Below are positions 16,427 through 24,321 of a stretch of DNA of 64,000 nt, one piece after another. This stretch comes from Celeribacter sp. PS-C1. Lineage in GTDB: Bacteria > Pseudomonadota > Alphaproteobacteria > Rhodobacterales > Rhodobacteraceae. The number at the start of each line of letters is the position of its first letter. The stretch's first letter is position 1. Location of the stretch: positions 1-64,000 of the forward strand of contig NZ_JAHXRW010000005.1 in the NCBI RefSeq assembly GCF_019429625.1, in the 5' to 3' direction. Made by a program: the position numbers and the translations under genes. The notes under the pieces were generated by a model that saw nothing but the letters and a program-made list of their open reading frames with translations, was not told the origin of the DNA and made no database searches.

Positions 16427-17848
16427 ATGACAAACAACATCTTCAAGAAAGTTTCAGGGCTTGGGCGGCATCTCTTGCTGGCTGCCTTCTTGATGTTTCA
16501 GGCGACATCAGTGGTCGCTGAAACACGATCTATCGCCATCGGTGACGGGGTCTTCAGTTCAATTGAACTGGCGTCCGGGCGCACTTTGAATGTCCAGACG
16601 GATCGGCCATTCAAAGACATTCTGATCGGCAACACCGACGTTCTCGATGTTTTCCCACTCACGGAAACCTCGCTCTATATTCAGAGTAAGCGCAACGGCG
16701 TCACGAACATCTCTCTCTATGATGAACAGAAGAACTTGCTGGAGGTCATCGACGTCCGGGTGCGCTCCGACTATTCCGATCTTGCGATGTCGATCCGGGA
16801 TGCGGTTCCGTCCGCCAATGTGAATGTGGCCAACGTGAACAACCGGGTGCGGTTGTCCGGTGAGGTCAAGAACAACGTCGATGCCGAACGTGTCTTGCAA
16901 ATCGCCAGCCAATACACCGATGAGCCGGTGATCAACGCGATGCGTGTGAAGGGCGAACAGCAGGTCGAACTTGATGTGCGGATCATCGAGGTTGAGCGCA
17001 ATTCCGGCACCAAACTCGGCGTCGATATGTATGGCTCGAACGCTTCGGGCAACACCGCCTTCAACACGGATACGGGCGCGATCCCGTCGGACGCCCCGTT
17101 CGGCGTCACCATCGGCAGCCTTCTCGAAGTGTCCGGGATGCAGGTCGATCTGCTCATCAACGCGCTCGAAAGCAAAGGTCTGGCGCGGCGTTTGGCCAAC
17201 CCGAAACTTGTAACAACCAGCGGGACGGAAGCAAACTTCGTGGCTGGTGGTGAGGTTCCGATTGCCGTGGCGAGTCGGGACGATGTCGAGGGCACCGTGA
17301 CCGTTTCGACGGACTACCGCGCCTTTGGTGTGCGTCTCAATTTCCGGCCGGAAGTGCTCGACAACGAGCTGATCCGCCTGCGCATCAAACCTGAGGTCAG
17401 CGATATTGATGAATCGATCGACGTGAACGGGGAGCCGGGTTTCATCACCCGCCGCGCCGAGACCACCGTGTCCCTGCGCTCCGGCCAGAGTTTTGCGATC
17501 GCAGGTCTGCTGCAAGCCAACAATGCGCGCAGCGTCGATCAGGTGCCGTGGCTGGGCCAAGTGCCAATTCTGGGCGCGCTTTTCAAATCGACGAGCTACC
17601 AGAAACGTGAATCCGATCTGGTGATCCTTGTGACGCCGCGCATCGTGCGCCCTGCGCGTCCGGGCGAGCCGATGGCGACTCCGCTGGACGGCACGCGTTC
17701 CTCGAACGATGTTGAATTGTTTCTGATGGGCCTTCTCGAAGTCGATAAGAAAACGATCCGTGGATACCGGGATGGGGCCGGCGTCAACGGGGTTTATGGC
17801 CATATCATTGAGCTGGAGTTTGAAGATGGCGTCATCACGAAAAAATAA
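16427..17848 (+). CDS. cpaC: Tad pilus outer-membrane secretin CpaC (RcpA)
   Basis: A 473-aa secretin forming the outer-membrane channel for the Flp pilus. A signal peptide (residues 1-30, ending SVVAE) is followed by the N0-like pilus domain (LASGRTLNVQTDRPFKDILIG), a BON-like domain (VNNRVRLSGEVKNNVDAERVLQIA) and the secretin core (VELDVRIIEVER, LANPKLVTTSGTEANFVAGGE, SGQSFAIAGLL, VPWLGQVPILGALFKS, LVILVTPRIVRP). ATG 16427 gives a clean signal peptide; an in-frame GTG 48 bases earlier overlaps the cpaB end. Its 3' end overlaps the next gene by 23 bases. Confidence 0.93.
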   Translation: MTNNIFKKVSGLGRHLLLAAFLMFQATSVVAETRSIAIGDGVFSSIELASGRTLNVQTDRPFKDILIGNTDVLDVFPLTETSLYIQSKRNGVTNISLYDEQKNLLEVIDVRVRSDYSDLAMSIRDAVPSANVNVANVNNRVRLSGEVKNNVDAERVLQIASQYTDEPVINAMRVKGEQQVELDVRIIEVERNSGTKLGVDMYGSNASGNTAFNTDTGAIPSDAPFGVTIGSLLEVSGMQVDLLINALESKGLARRLANPKLVTTSGTEANFVAGGEVPIAVASRDDVEGTVTVSTDYRAFGVRLNFRPEVLDNELIRLRIKPEVSDIDESIDVNGEPGFITRRAETTVSLRSGQSFAIAGLLQANNARSVDQVPWLGQVPILGALFKSTSYQKRESDLVILVTPRIVRPARPGEPMATPLDGTRSSNDVELFLMGLLEVDKKTIRGYRDGAGVNGVYGHIIELEFEDGVITKK

Positions 17849-18023
17849 GCGGGTTCTGCTCGGACTGGTGTTGATGACCGCCCTGTCTGGCTGCGCTGCG
17901 GAATACATGAACAATTGGGATCGTGTTTCGACGCGTGCCGGGAACGCGATGGACGCGAACACTGCAATTATGGAAGTGGTGCCCAGCAACGCGGACAACA
18001 CGTCAACAAATGTCGGCAGTTGA
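17826..18023 (+). CDS. small Tad-locus lipoprotein
   Basis: A 65-aa lipoprotein, MASSRKNKRVLLGLVLMTALSGC, with lipobox LSGC, then YMNNWDRVSTRAGNAMDANTAI. Short lipoproteins with an R-x-AGNA-x-xxN pattern directly after cpaC are, as I recall, common in rhodobacteral Tad loci. It may stand in for CpaD, the lipoprotein that pilots the secretin, which is otherwise missing here. The ATG at 17826 lies inside cpaC in another frame, a 23-base overlap, so translation is probably coupled. Confidence 0.72.
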   Translation: MASSRKNKRVLLGLVLMTALSGCAAEYMNNWDRVSTRAGNAMDANTAIMEVVPSNADNTSTNVGS

Positions 18024-18109
18024 GCCTCGCATCTGTGAGACGTGTGGTGTGCGGATGGATTGGAGAGGCGTGAGGCCGGCTGGACGTTAGGGATAGGGGG
18101 CTGACTGAC

Positions 18110-18610
18110 ATGTTGAGGAGGGTGCGACAACGTTTTTGGCGGAATGAAGAGGGTGCCATTCTGGTCGAAACGCTTGTTGCAATGCCGGTTCTTGCGCTGA
18201 TTACCTTTGGTATTCTCGAATTCGGCAACCTGATGTGGCAGCGTCAACAGCTTCAGATCGGTGTGCGCGATGCTGCGCGCTATTGGTCAAAGTGCCGCCA
18301 CACCGTGAGTCCCACTGCATTCGACAACTGTGATGCAACGATCGCGCGCAATATTGCCTTTCATGGACGTCCTGACGGATCCGGACCGTTTCGTGTGCCA
18401 GGCTGGGATGAGGCTTCCGAATTGACGCTTTGGCCCGCAGAAGATGGGTTGAACCCCACGCCGGGACTTGGGGATTACGTCCAGGTCGAGGGGCGTTTCG
18501 AATATCAGGGATCGCCGTTTTTTAATGCCGTTTTTTGCCCGCGGCGCGACGATATCTGCGTTCCGATCGAGATCGGTTACTGGGCGACAATGCGGTACTA
18601 CGGATGGTGA
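18110..18610 (+). CDS. TadE-like pseudopilin
   Basis: A 166-aa TadE-family protein: WRNEEGAILVETLVAMPVLALI followed by one membrane helix and an extracytoplasmic domain (MWQRQQLQIGVRDAARYWSKC) with cysteine pairs (CRHTVSPTAFDNCD, CPRRDDIC). The possible prepilin-type cut is after the glycine of EEG, leaving AILVE. It is co-transcribed with the next TadE-like gene, with which it overlaps by 7 bases. Such proteins are minor components required for Flp pilus assembly. Confidence 0.85.
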   Translation: MLRRVRQRFWRNEEGAILVETLVAMPVLALITFGILEFGNLMWQRQQLQIGVRDAARYWSKCRHTVSPTAFDNCDATIARNIAFHGRPDGSGPFRVPGWDEASELTLWPAEDGLNPTPGLGDYVQVEGRFEYQGSPFFNAVFCPRRDDICVPIEIGYWATMRYYGW

Positions 18611-19245
18611 GCGTCAGGGGACATATAAAGCGGTTTTGGCAGGACCGCCGAGGGATCTCCCTCGTAGAAGGCCTTTTGGCCATGCCCATCGTGCTGATCG
18701 TGCTCGCCGCGATGTTCGAGTTCGGCGCCCTGATGTTTCAGTGGAATATGACGGTCAAAGCGACCCAAATCGGGGCGCGACTTGCGGCCGTTTCGACGCC
18801 CTTGGTGGGGGACGTGGCATACGATGCGACGATGAGCGGCGACTTCGGCACAATCATCGAAGGTGAGCCGGTTCCCCCGGGGACCCCGTCGATCTCCTGC
18901 GGCGCGGACGGACCTGCATGCGATCCGCCTGCGGCCATGATGCGGTTGTTTACCGGGGGCGATGGGATTTGTGGTGAGGTTTCGGAAAACTCAGTGATCG
19001 GGATGTGCGACGTCGCCCCGTTTCTGGGCATCGAGAACGTGAAGGTGACCTATCAAAGGTCGGGCCTCGGCTATGTCGGACGCCCCTTTGGCCAAATTTC
19101 GACGGTCACCGTCGAGGTTGTCGATCAGACATTCGACTTTTTCCTGCTCGATAGTCTGATCCCGGCCTTGGGCAATATTCCCATTCCGGCGCATCCGGCA
19201 GCGATAACGAGTGAAGATCTAAACGACTGCAAAGACAGTTGCTGA
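18604..19245 (+). CDS. TadE/TadF-like pseudopilin
   Basis: A 213-aa protein of the same class: QDRRGISLVEGLLAMPIVLIV, one helix, then FGALMFQWNMTVKATQIGARLAA and a longer extracytoplasmic domain with several cysteines (ISCGADGPACDPP, DGICGE, GMCDVA, NDCKDSC). In TadE/F pairs the second gene often encodes the longer partner. ATG 18604 overlaps the previous stop and gives the expected short basic N-terminus; a longer frame start at 18535 lies inside the previous gene and is unlikely. Confidence 0.83.
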   Translation: MVSVRGHIKRFWQDRRGISLVEGLLAMPIVLIVLAAMFEFGALMFQWNMTVKATQIGARLAAVSTPLVGDVAYDATMSGDFGTIIEGEPVPPGTPSISCGADGPACDPPAAMMRLFTGGDGICGEVSENSVIGMCDVAPFLGIENVKVTYQRSGLGYVGRPFGQISTVTVEVVDQTFDFFLLDSLIPALGNIPIPAHPAAITSEDLNDCKDSC

Positions 19246-19260
19246 GGCAGAAGGGTGACT

Positions 19261-20403
19261 ATGCAAGAAGGATCTAAAGCAAAGATTTTGATGTTCAACG
19301 GCGAAGGTTTGGATCAGAACGATGTTCTGGCACCGCTGAAAAGCCGTTCCACAGGCAAGGTCGAGATGGTGCGGCAGGAGGACCTGCAAAAGGTGCTGTC
19401 TCAGTCGACCTACGATCTGTTTTTGATGCATGTAGAAAGTTTGGGACATGAAGAGATCCAAGTCCTGACCAATGTCAGAGGCACGACACCCGATCTGCCG
19501 GTGCTGATCGTCTCGACCGAACTCTCTGCGGATCAGACCCGACTTTTGCTCAAGCACAATGTGCAGGACTGGCTCGCGAAGCCCGTATCCGCCGATGCGC
19601 TTGACAGCGCCATTATTGGCGCGTTCCGTGTGAAGCGCATTCAGGACAACAGCGTGCATGCGGTGTTGTCGGTTGTAGGCGGCGCCGGTGCGACGACCGT
19701 CGCTGTCAGCCTTGCGGACCTGTTCGTGTCGGAAAACAAGAAAAACTCCAATGTCGCTCTGTTCGATCTGGATTTCTCGACAGGGAACTGTTCCTACGCT
19801 CTGGATATGGTCAACGAATTCAACCTTGGCTCGGTCGTCAGTGCGCCGCAGCGGGTCGACGACGAATTCATCCGCCTTGTTCAGCAAAAGCATCGTCGAG
19901 GGTTCTATCTCTACTCGTTCAAAAAGCCGGGATTGAATACTGAGATCAGCAGCTATGAGCTTGTTCTGAGGATGTTGGATGCTGTGTTGTTGGAACACAC
20001 GCACACCATTCTGGATATTCCGTATTACGAAACCGAGTGGCGTGACGATGTCCTGTCCGCAGTGAACACCTGCACATTGGTGACAGAACTTAACCTGCCC
20101 GCGCTCAAACATACGCTCGATATGGTCAAACATGTGCGGAAGCTGCGGGGCGAAACATTCCCGCTGAATGTAATCATCAACAAGAAAAGCGGCCAACTCT
20201 TTGGCAGTCGCATCAGCAAGAAGCGGTTGCAATCCCTGCTCGAAGGCGTGCCCTACTACTTCCTTCCGGAAGAGAAAGACATCCTTGGCGAAGCGCTTGA
20301 TCGGGGCATCCTTCCGGTGGAAATCCGCGCGCGCAACGGCTTCTCACGGCGGCTGTCGAAAATTTTCGAAAAGCTGCAGATGGCGCCCAAGGTGACGTCA
20401 TGA
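19261..20403 (+). CDS. cpaE: Tad pilus localisation ATPase CpaE (TadZ)
   Basis: A 380-aa MinD/ParA-like protein. Residues 1-120 resemble a degenerate receiver domain (DLFLMHVESL, VLIVSTEL, WLAKPVSADALDSAI); the rest is a P-loop fold with an atypical Walker A, VVGGAGATTVAVSLA, lacking the usual lysines, as often in TadZ. VALFDLDFSTGNCSYAL is the second conserved strand. TadZ directs pilus machinery to its cell position. ATG 19261 has AGAAGGG upstream at good spacing; a GTG at 19255 is too close to it. Its stop overlaps the next gene (ATGA). Confidence 0.9.
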   Translation: MQEGSKAKILMFNGEGLDQNDVLAPLKSRSTGKVEMVRQEDLQKVLSQSTYDLFLMHVESLGHEEIQVLTNVRGTTPDLPVLIVSTELSADQTRLLLKHNVQDWLAKPVSADALDSAIIGAFRVKRIQDNSVHAVLSVVGGAGATTVAVSLADLFVSENKKNSNVALFDLDFSTGNCSYALDMVNEFNLGSVVSAPQRVDDEFIRLVQQKHRRGFYLYSFKKPGLNTEISSYELVLRMLDAVLLEHTHTILDIPYYETEWRDDVLSAVNTCTLVTELNLPALKHTLDMVKHVRKLRGETFPLNVIINKKSGQLFGSRISKKRLQSLLEGVPYYFLPEEKDILGEALDRGILPVEIRARNGFSRRLSKIFEKLQMAPKVTS

Positions 20404-20963
20404 CGAGGCTGCGCCCGGATCGTCGAAGATTTCTTGCGGCGGCGGTTGCCAGCGTCTTGGTCCCGTCAGTCTCCTGGGCCGAGAACGTGAAACGCGTCCC
20501 GCGCGATCATGGCCCCCAGACCATGGAAATCGTCGAGTATCCCAACGACTTCAAGCCGGGCACAATTGTGATCTCCAACGCGGATCAAACGCTTCATCGG
20601 CTTTTGGGAGGAGGCAAGGCAGAGCGCTACAAAATCTCTGTCGGACGCGATGGATTTCTCTGGACAGGGGCGACGGTCGTAGGGCGCAAGGCGACTTGGC
20701 CGGGCTGGACGCCGCCGGGCGCAATGCGCAAACGCGATCCCTCTTTGCCGGAATATGTCCCGCCGGGACCCTATAATCCGCTCGGCGCGCGGGCACTCTA
20801 TCTGTTCTCAGGCGGCCGGGACACGCTCTACCGGATTCATGGCACTAACAATGCCGGAACCATTGGGAATTATGAAACTTCGGGATGCTTTCGGATGACG
20901 AACGCCGATGTGATGAGCCTTTATGAAAAGGTCTCACCCGGCACGCTGGTCGTTGTGAAATAG
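20400..20963 (+). CDS. L,D-transpeptidase (YkuD domain) inside the Tad operon
   Basis: A 187-aa exported enzyme. RRRFLAAAVASVLVPSVSWA resembles a Tat signal. The YkuD domain ends in the catalytic block RIHGTNNAGTIGNYETSGCF, with H147 and nucleophile C163, followed by RMTNADV. These enzymes form 3-3 peptidoglycan cross-links or attach proteins to peptidoglycan in the periplasm. The gene is coupled by a 4-base overlap to cpaE and is 11 bases before cpaF, so it is expressed with the pilus machine. A role in opening or anchoring the pilus in the wall is inferred. Confidence 0.9.
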   Translation: MTRLRPDRRRFLAAAVASVLVPSVSWAENVKRVPRDHGPQTMEIVEYPNDFKPGTIVISNADQTLHRLLGGGKAERYKISVGRDGFLWTGATVVGRKATWPGWTPPGAMRKRDPSLPEYVPPGPYNPLGARALYLFSGGRDTLYRIHGTNNAGTIGNYETSGCFRMTNADVMSLYEKVSPGTLVVVK

Positions 20964-20974
20964 GGGGGACACGC

Positions 20975-22378
20975 ATGTTAGGCCGCTTCTACACAAAGAA
21001 AAATGTCGAGACGCCAGAGGGCGCAGAGACGCCTTCGACGTTGCAGGAGAAACCTTCCGTCGAGAAACCTTCGGCGCATGCGAAACCGGCGCAGACGGAG
21101 TTGCGTGATTTCGTCAACGAACGTGTTGAATTGCACCGTTTCCTGATCGACAAGATCAACCTTTCGATCCTCGACACGATGGAAGAGGACGAGTTGCACG
21201 ATGAATTGCGCCCTCTGGTGCGCGACTATGCAAAGGCCAACAGCTTTCCCCTCAGCGGCAGCGAGCTTGAAGGGCTGATCAACGACATCGCCGACGAGAT
21301 GCTCGGTCTGGGGCCGCTCGAGCCGCTTTTGGACGATGACAGCATCGCCGATATTCTTGTCGTCGGTTCCGGCAGCGTCTTCATTGAACGCGGCGGGGTT
21401 TTGGAAAAAACGAATGTGCGCTTCAAGGATGAAGACCACCTGATGCGCATCATCAACAAGGTGGTCGCCTCCGTCGGGCGTCGCGTTGACGAAAGCTCTC
21501 CGCTGGTGGATGCCCGTCTGCAGGACGGCTCACGTGTCAACGTCGCGATCCGGCCTGTCGCCGTGGACGGGCCGCAAGTCTCGATCCGGAAATTTGCCAA
21601 GCGTCCCTATTCTCTCGACAAACTCGTCGAGAACAAAGCCCTGTCCCAAGGCATGGCTGATCTCTTGGCGGCCTGTGCCGAGGCCAAGATCTCAATGATC
21701 ATTTCGGGCGGCACGGGGTCGGGGAAAACGACAATGCTCAACGCCTTGTCTTCCTACATTCCGTTTCAGGAACGTCTGGTCACGATTGAGGACGCGGCAG
21801 AGCTTCAGCTTCAGCAGCCCCATGTCGTGCGTCTCGAAACTCGCCCGCCGACGGTCGATGGCCGGCATGAGATCATGCAGCGCGATCTCGTCAAAAACGC
21901 CCTGCGGATGCGCCCTGACCGCATCATCGTCGGCGAGGTGCGTGGCGGCGAGGCGTTTGACATGCTTCAGGCGATGAACACCGGCCACGAGGGGTCGATG
22001 TCGACGGTGCACGCCAACAGCCCTCGCGACGGGATCAGCCGGATCGAGCAAATGGTAGGTATGGCGGGGATGCCGATGTCACAAACAGCCATCCGCTCTC
22101 AGATTTCGTCGGCGGTTCAATTGATCGTCCAACTGTCGCGTTTGCGCGACGGCACGCGGCGCGTGACTTCGATTTCCGAGATTACAGGGATGGAAGGCGA
22201 CATCATCCAGCTTCAGGAACTCGCCAAATTCAAACGTCTTGGCGTGACCGACGACGGCATGATTTTGGGAGAATTCCGTCCCACGGGCATTCGCCCAACC
22301 TTTTACGAAGAGTTGGAGACGATGGGCCTCAATCTTCCGAGCGAAACCTTTGATCCATCCAAGGCGACACCTGCATGA
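20975..22378 (+). CDS. cpaF: Tad pilus assembly ATPase CpaF (TadA)
   Basis: A 467-aa secretion ATPase that powers Flp pilus extension and retraction. After a variable N-terminus come the N-domain ([21 protein letters not shown]), Walker [11 protein letters not shown] (residues 244-253), the Asp box ([11 protein letters not shown]), Walker B ([17 protein letters not shown]) and the His box ([13 protein letters not shown]). All motifs look intact. GGGG precedes the ATG. It overlaps tadB by 4 bases. It works at the cytoplasmic face with the TadB/TadC platform. Confidence 0.96.
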   Translation: MLGRFYTKKNVETPEGAETPSTLQEKPSVEKPSAHAKPAQTELRDFVNERVELHRFLIDKINLSILDTMEEDELHDELRPLVRDYAKANSFPLSGSELEGLINDIADEMLGLGPLEPLLDDDSIADILVVGSGSVFIERGGVLEKTNVRFKDEDHLMRIINKVVASVGRRVDESSPLVDARLQDGSRVNVAIRPVAVDGPQVSIRKFAKRPYSLDKLVENKALSQGMADLLAACAEAKISMIISGGTGSGKTTMLNALSSYIPFQERLVTIEDAAELQLQQPHVVRLETRPPTVDGRHEIMQRDLVKNALRMRPDRIIVGEVRGGEAFDMLQAMNTGHEGSMSTVHANSPRDGISRIEQMVGMAGMPMSQTAIRSQISSAVQLIVQLSRLRDGTRRVTSISEITGMEGDIIQLQELAKFKRLGVTDDGMILGEFRPTGIRPTFYEELETMGLNLPSETFDPSKATPA

Positions 22379-23337
22379 ACGACAGATTGATCTTTCTCTA
22401 TGGACTGATTTTTATCGCGGCGCTGCTATTGGTCGAAACCGTGTTGCGTATCTTGATGCGCCGTCTTTCGTCCCGCAAAGAGGTTGCCAACCGTTTGGAG
22501 GCTGTCAAACAGCGCGTGGACGGCCCGGATGCGTTTCAGGAACTTCTCAAACGCCGCGGGTTGGGCGAGGGAACGGACCTCAGTTCCTTCTCCGCAATCC
22601 ATCGGAAATTCATCGGCCAGACAGGGCTCGAAATCTCGAATGTCCGGCAGATTTCCTATCTGATCCTCTTTGCGCTTTTTGGGCTGTTCGCTTCGGGGTT
22701 GTTCTTGGGGCTCAGTGGCATTCCTCAAGTCATCTTTTCGCTGGTTTTCGCCGTGGCGCTGGGCGTGCTTATTCTCTGGGTGAAGCGCGCGAGCCGTATC
22801 CGTCTCTTCACACGTCAACTTCCAGAGGCGATCGATGTGATCGTCCGTAGCCTCAATGCAGGGCATCCTCTGAACGCCGCGATCGCATTGGTGTCGAGAG
22901 AAATGCCGGATCCGATCGGGTCGGAATTTGGCATTCTGCATGATCAGATGACCTATGGTGCGGATCTCGAATTGGGCATGATGGCACTTTATGATCGCGT
23001 GGGCGCGCCGGAGATTCAGCTTTTGACGGTAACGGTGAGCGTTCAGCGGGGAACGGGCGGCAATCTTTCGGAAATTCTGGAAAACCTCTCCAGCATGATC
23101 CGTGCCCGATTGATGATTAAGCGGAAAATCCTCGCGATTTCGGCAGAGGGCCGCATCACCGCTTGGATCATGCTCGGCTTCCCCTTCGGTCTTTACTACA
23201 TGATCCGAGCCTTGGTGCCCGAGTATTTCGATCCGGTTTGGGAATCCGGCTACGGCACACTTGTCGTCACCGGATGTCTCATCATGATTTTCTTCGGAAT
23301 GATCATCATACGCCGTTTGGTGAACTTTGATTTCTGA
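22375..23337 (+). CDS. tadB: Tad pilus inner-membrane platform protein TadB
   Basis: A 320-aa polytopic protein of the GspF/type II secretion F-domain superfamily. Helices lie at about residues 1-22, 95-145 and 265-318; the cytosolic F domain includes LPEAIDVIVRSLNAGHPLNAAI and TVSVQRGTGGNLSEILENLS, both characteristic of TadB. It forms the platform with TadC on which CpaF acts. It is translationally coupled to cpaF by a 4-base overlap and lies 18 bases before tadC. Confidence 0.94.
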   Translation: MNDRLIFLYGLIFIAALLLVETVLRILMRRLSSRKEVANRLEAVKQRVDGPDAFQELLKRRGLGEGTDLSSFSAIHRKFIGQTGLEISNVRQISYLILFALFGLFASGLFLGLSGIPQVIFSLVFAVALGVLILWVKRASRIRLFTRQLPEAIDVIVRSLNAGHPLNAAIALVSREMPDPIGSEFGILHDQMTYGADLELGMMALYDRVGAPEIQLLTVTVSVQRGTGGNLSEILENLSSMIRARLMIKRKILAISAEGRITAWIMLGFPFGLYYMIRALVPEYFDPVWESGYGTLVVTGCLIMIFFGMIIIRRLVNFDF

Positions 23338-23355
23338 ACGGATTGGGAGCTCGAC

Positions 23356-24282
23356 ATGCTAACGGAAACGACAGTCCTCATTCTGATTTTTGTGGCAGTC
23401 TTGCTCTGCGTGTTTGTGCTCGCGGACTTTATTCTCGGTCGTCGCGATGTTTCCAAGCGTATGGAGCGCGCGAGTAAAGGCCGACAAGAACGTGAAGACC
23501 AGATCGACAAGAATCTCGGCTCAGGCAATGAGAGCATCCGCTACTATCTTGATGTCGTGAAAAATGAGCCGGCCAATTCCTTGCGGATGCGGCTTGTGCA
23601 GGCGGGATATTTTTCTCCCAGGGCGCTGCGGACTTTCAACATCATCCGCATCCTTGTGAGCCTGAGCGTGATCACCGCGTCTTTCATCGCCTTTTCGATC
23701 CTCTTCGTCGGCGCGGGGTCTTTTGCACATATGTTCATCGCGCTCGCTCTCGGCGGGATCGTTTTTGTGCTTTGCTCTTATGTGCTCGAACAGAAGGCCA
23801 AGAAGCGTCAGCGAGAGTTCGGAAAGCTCTTTCCTGATTTTATGGATCTGCTGCTTGTGTGTGTCGATTCCGGGCTCGGGATCAATTCTGCAATCGATCG
23901 CGTGACGCGCGAGTTTCTGGTCACTACGCCGGATTTCGGCGTGCAGTTGTCCATCGTAAACCTCGAAACGCGAGCGGGTCGGCCCCTTGATCAAGCCCTG
24001 ATGAATTTTGCGAAACGCATCAATGTGGATGAGGCCCGCACGCTTGCTGTTTTGTTCAAGCAGTCGCAAGAACTCGGCGCGTCGATCAGCCATACCCTAC
24101 GGGTGTTCAGTTCTGAGATGCGCGAACAGCGGCTGATCCGAGCGGAGGAAAAGGCCAATGCTTTGCCCGTGAAGATGCTCATGCCGATGGCGCTTTTCAT
24201 GTTTCCGGTCAACCTCGTCATCGTGCTTGTGCCGATCTTGATGACGATCATGAAAATGATGGTTGGCTTGTCGCCGCGTTAA
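23356..24282 (+). CDS. tadC: Tad pilus inner-membrane platform protein TadC
   Basis: A 308-aa partner of TadB with the same F-domain: FPDFMDLLLVCVDSGLGINSAI and LAVLFKQSQELGASISHTLRVF, then LPVKMLMPMALFMFPVNLVI, the usual TadC ending. Membrane helices lie near residues 3-22, 95-140 and 270-300. TadB and TadC form the inner-membrane core of the pilus machine. GGGAG lies before the ATG. Confidence 0.94.
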   Translation: MLTETTVLILIFVAVLLCVFVLADFILGRRDVSKRMERASKGRQEREDQIDKNLGSGNESIRYYLDVVKNEPANSLRMRLVQAGYFSPRALRTFNIIRILVSLSVITASFIAFSILFVGAGSFAHMFIALALGGIVFVLCSYVLEQKAKKRQREFGKLFPDFMDLLLVCVDSGLGINSAIDRVTREFLVTTPDFGVQLSIVNLETRAGRPLDQALMNFAKRINVDEARTLAVLFKQSQELGASISHTLRVFSSEMREQRLIRAEEKANALPVKMLMPMALFMFPVNLVIVLVPILMTIMKMMVGLSPR

Positions 24283-24321
24283 CCAGACAGGCATGAGGAC
24301 TTCACCAGAGAAAGACATGAC

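Noticed and set aside
16559-18247. 562-codon minus-strand open frame opposite cpaC
   Set aside because: It is the antisense shadow of an intact secretin gene; its translation is rich in His and Arg with no family motifs.
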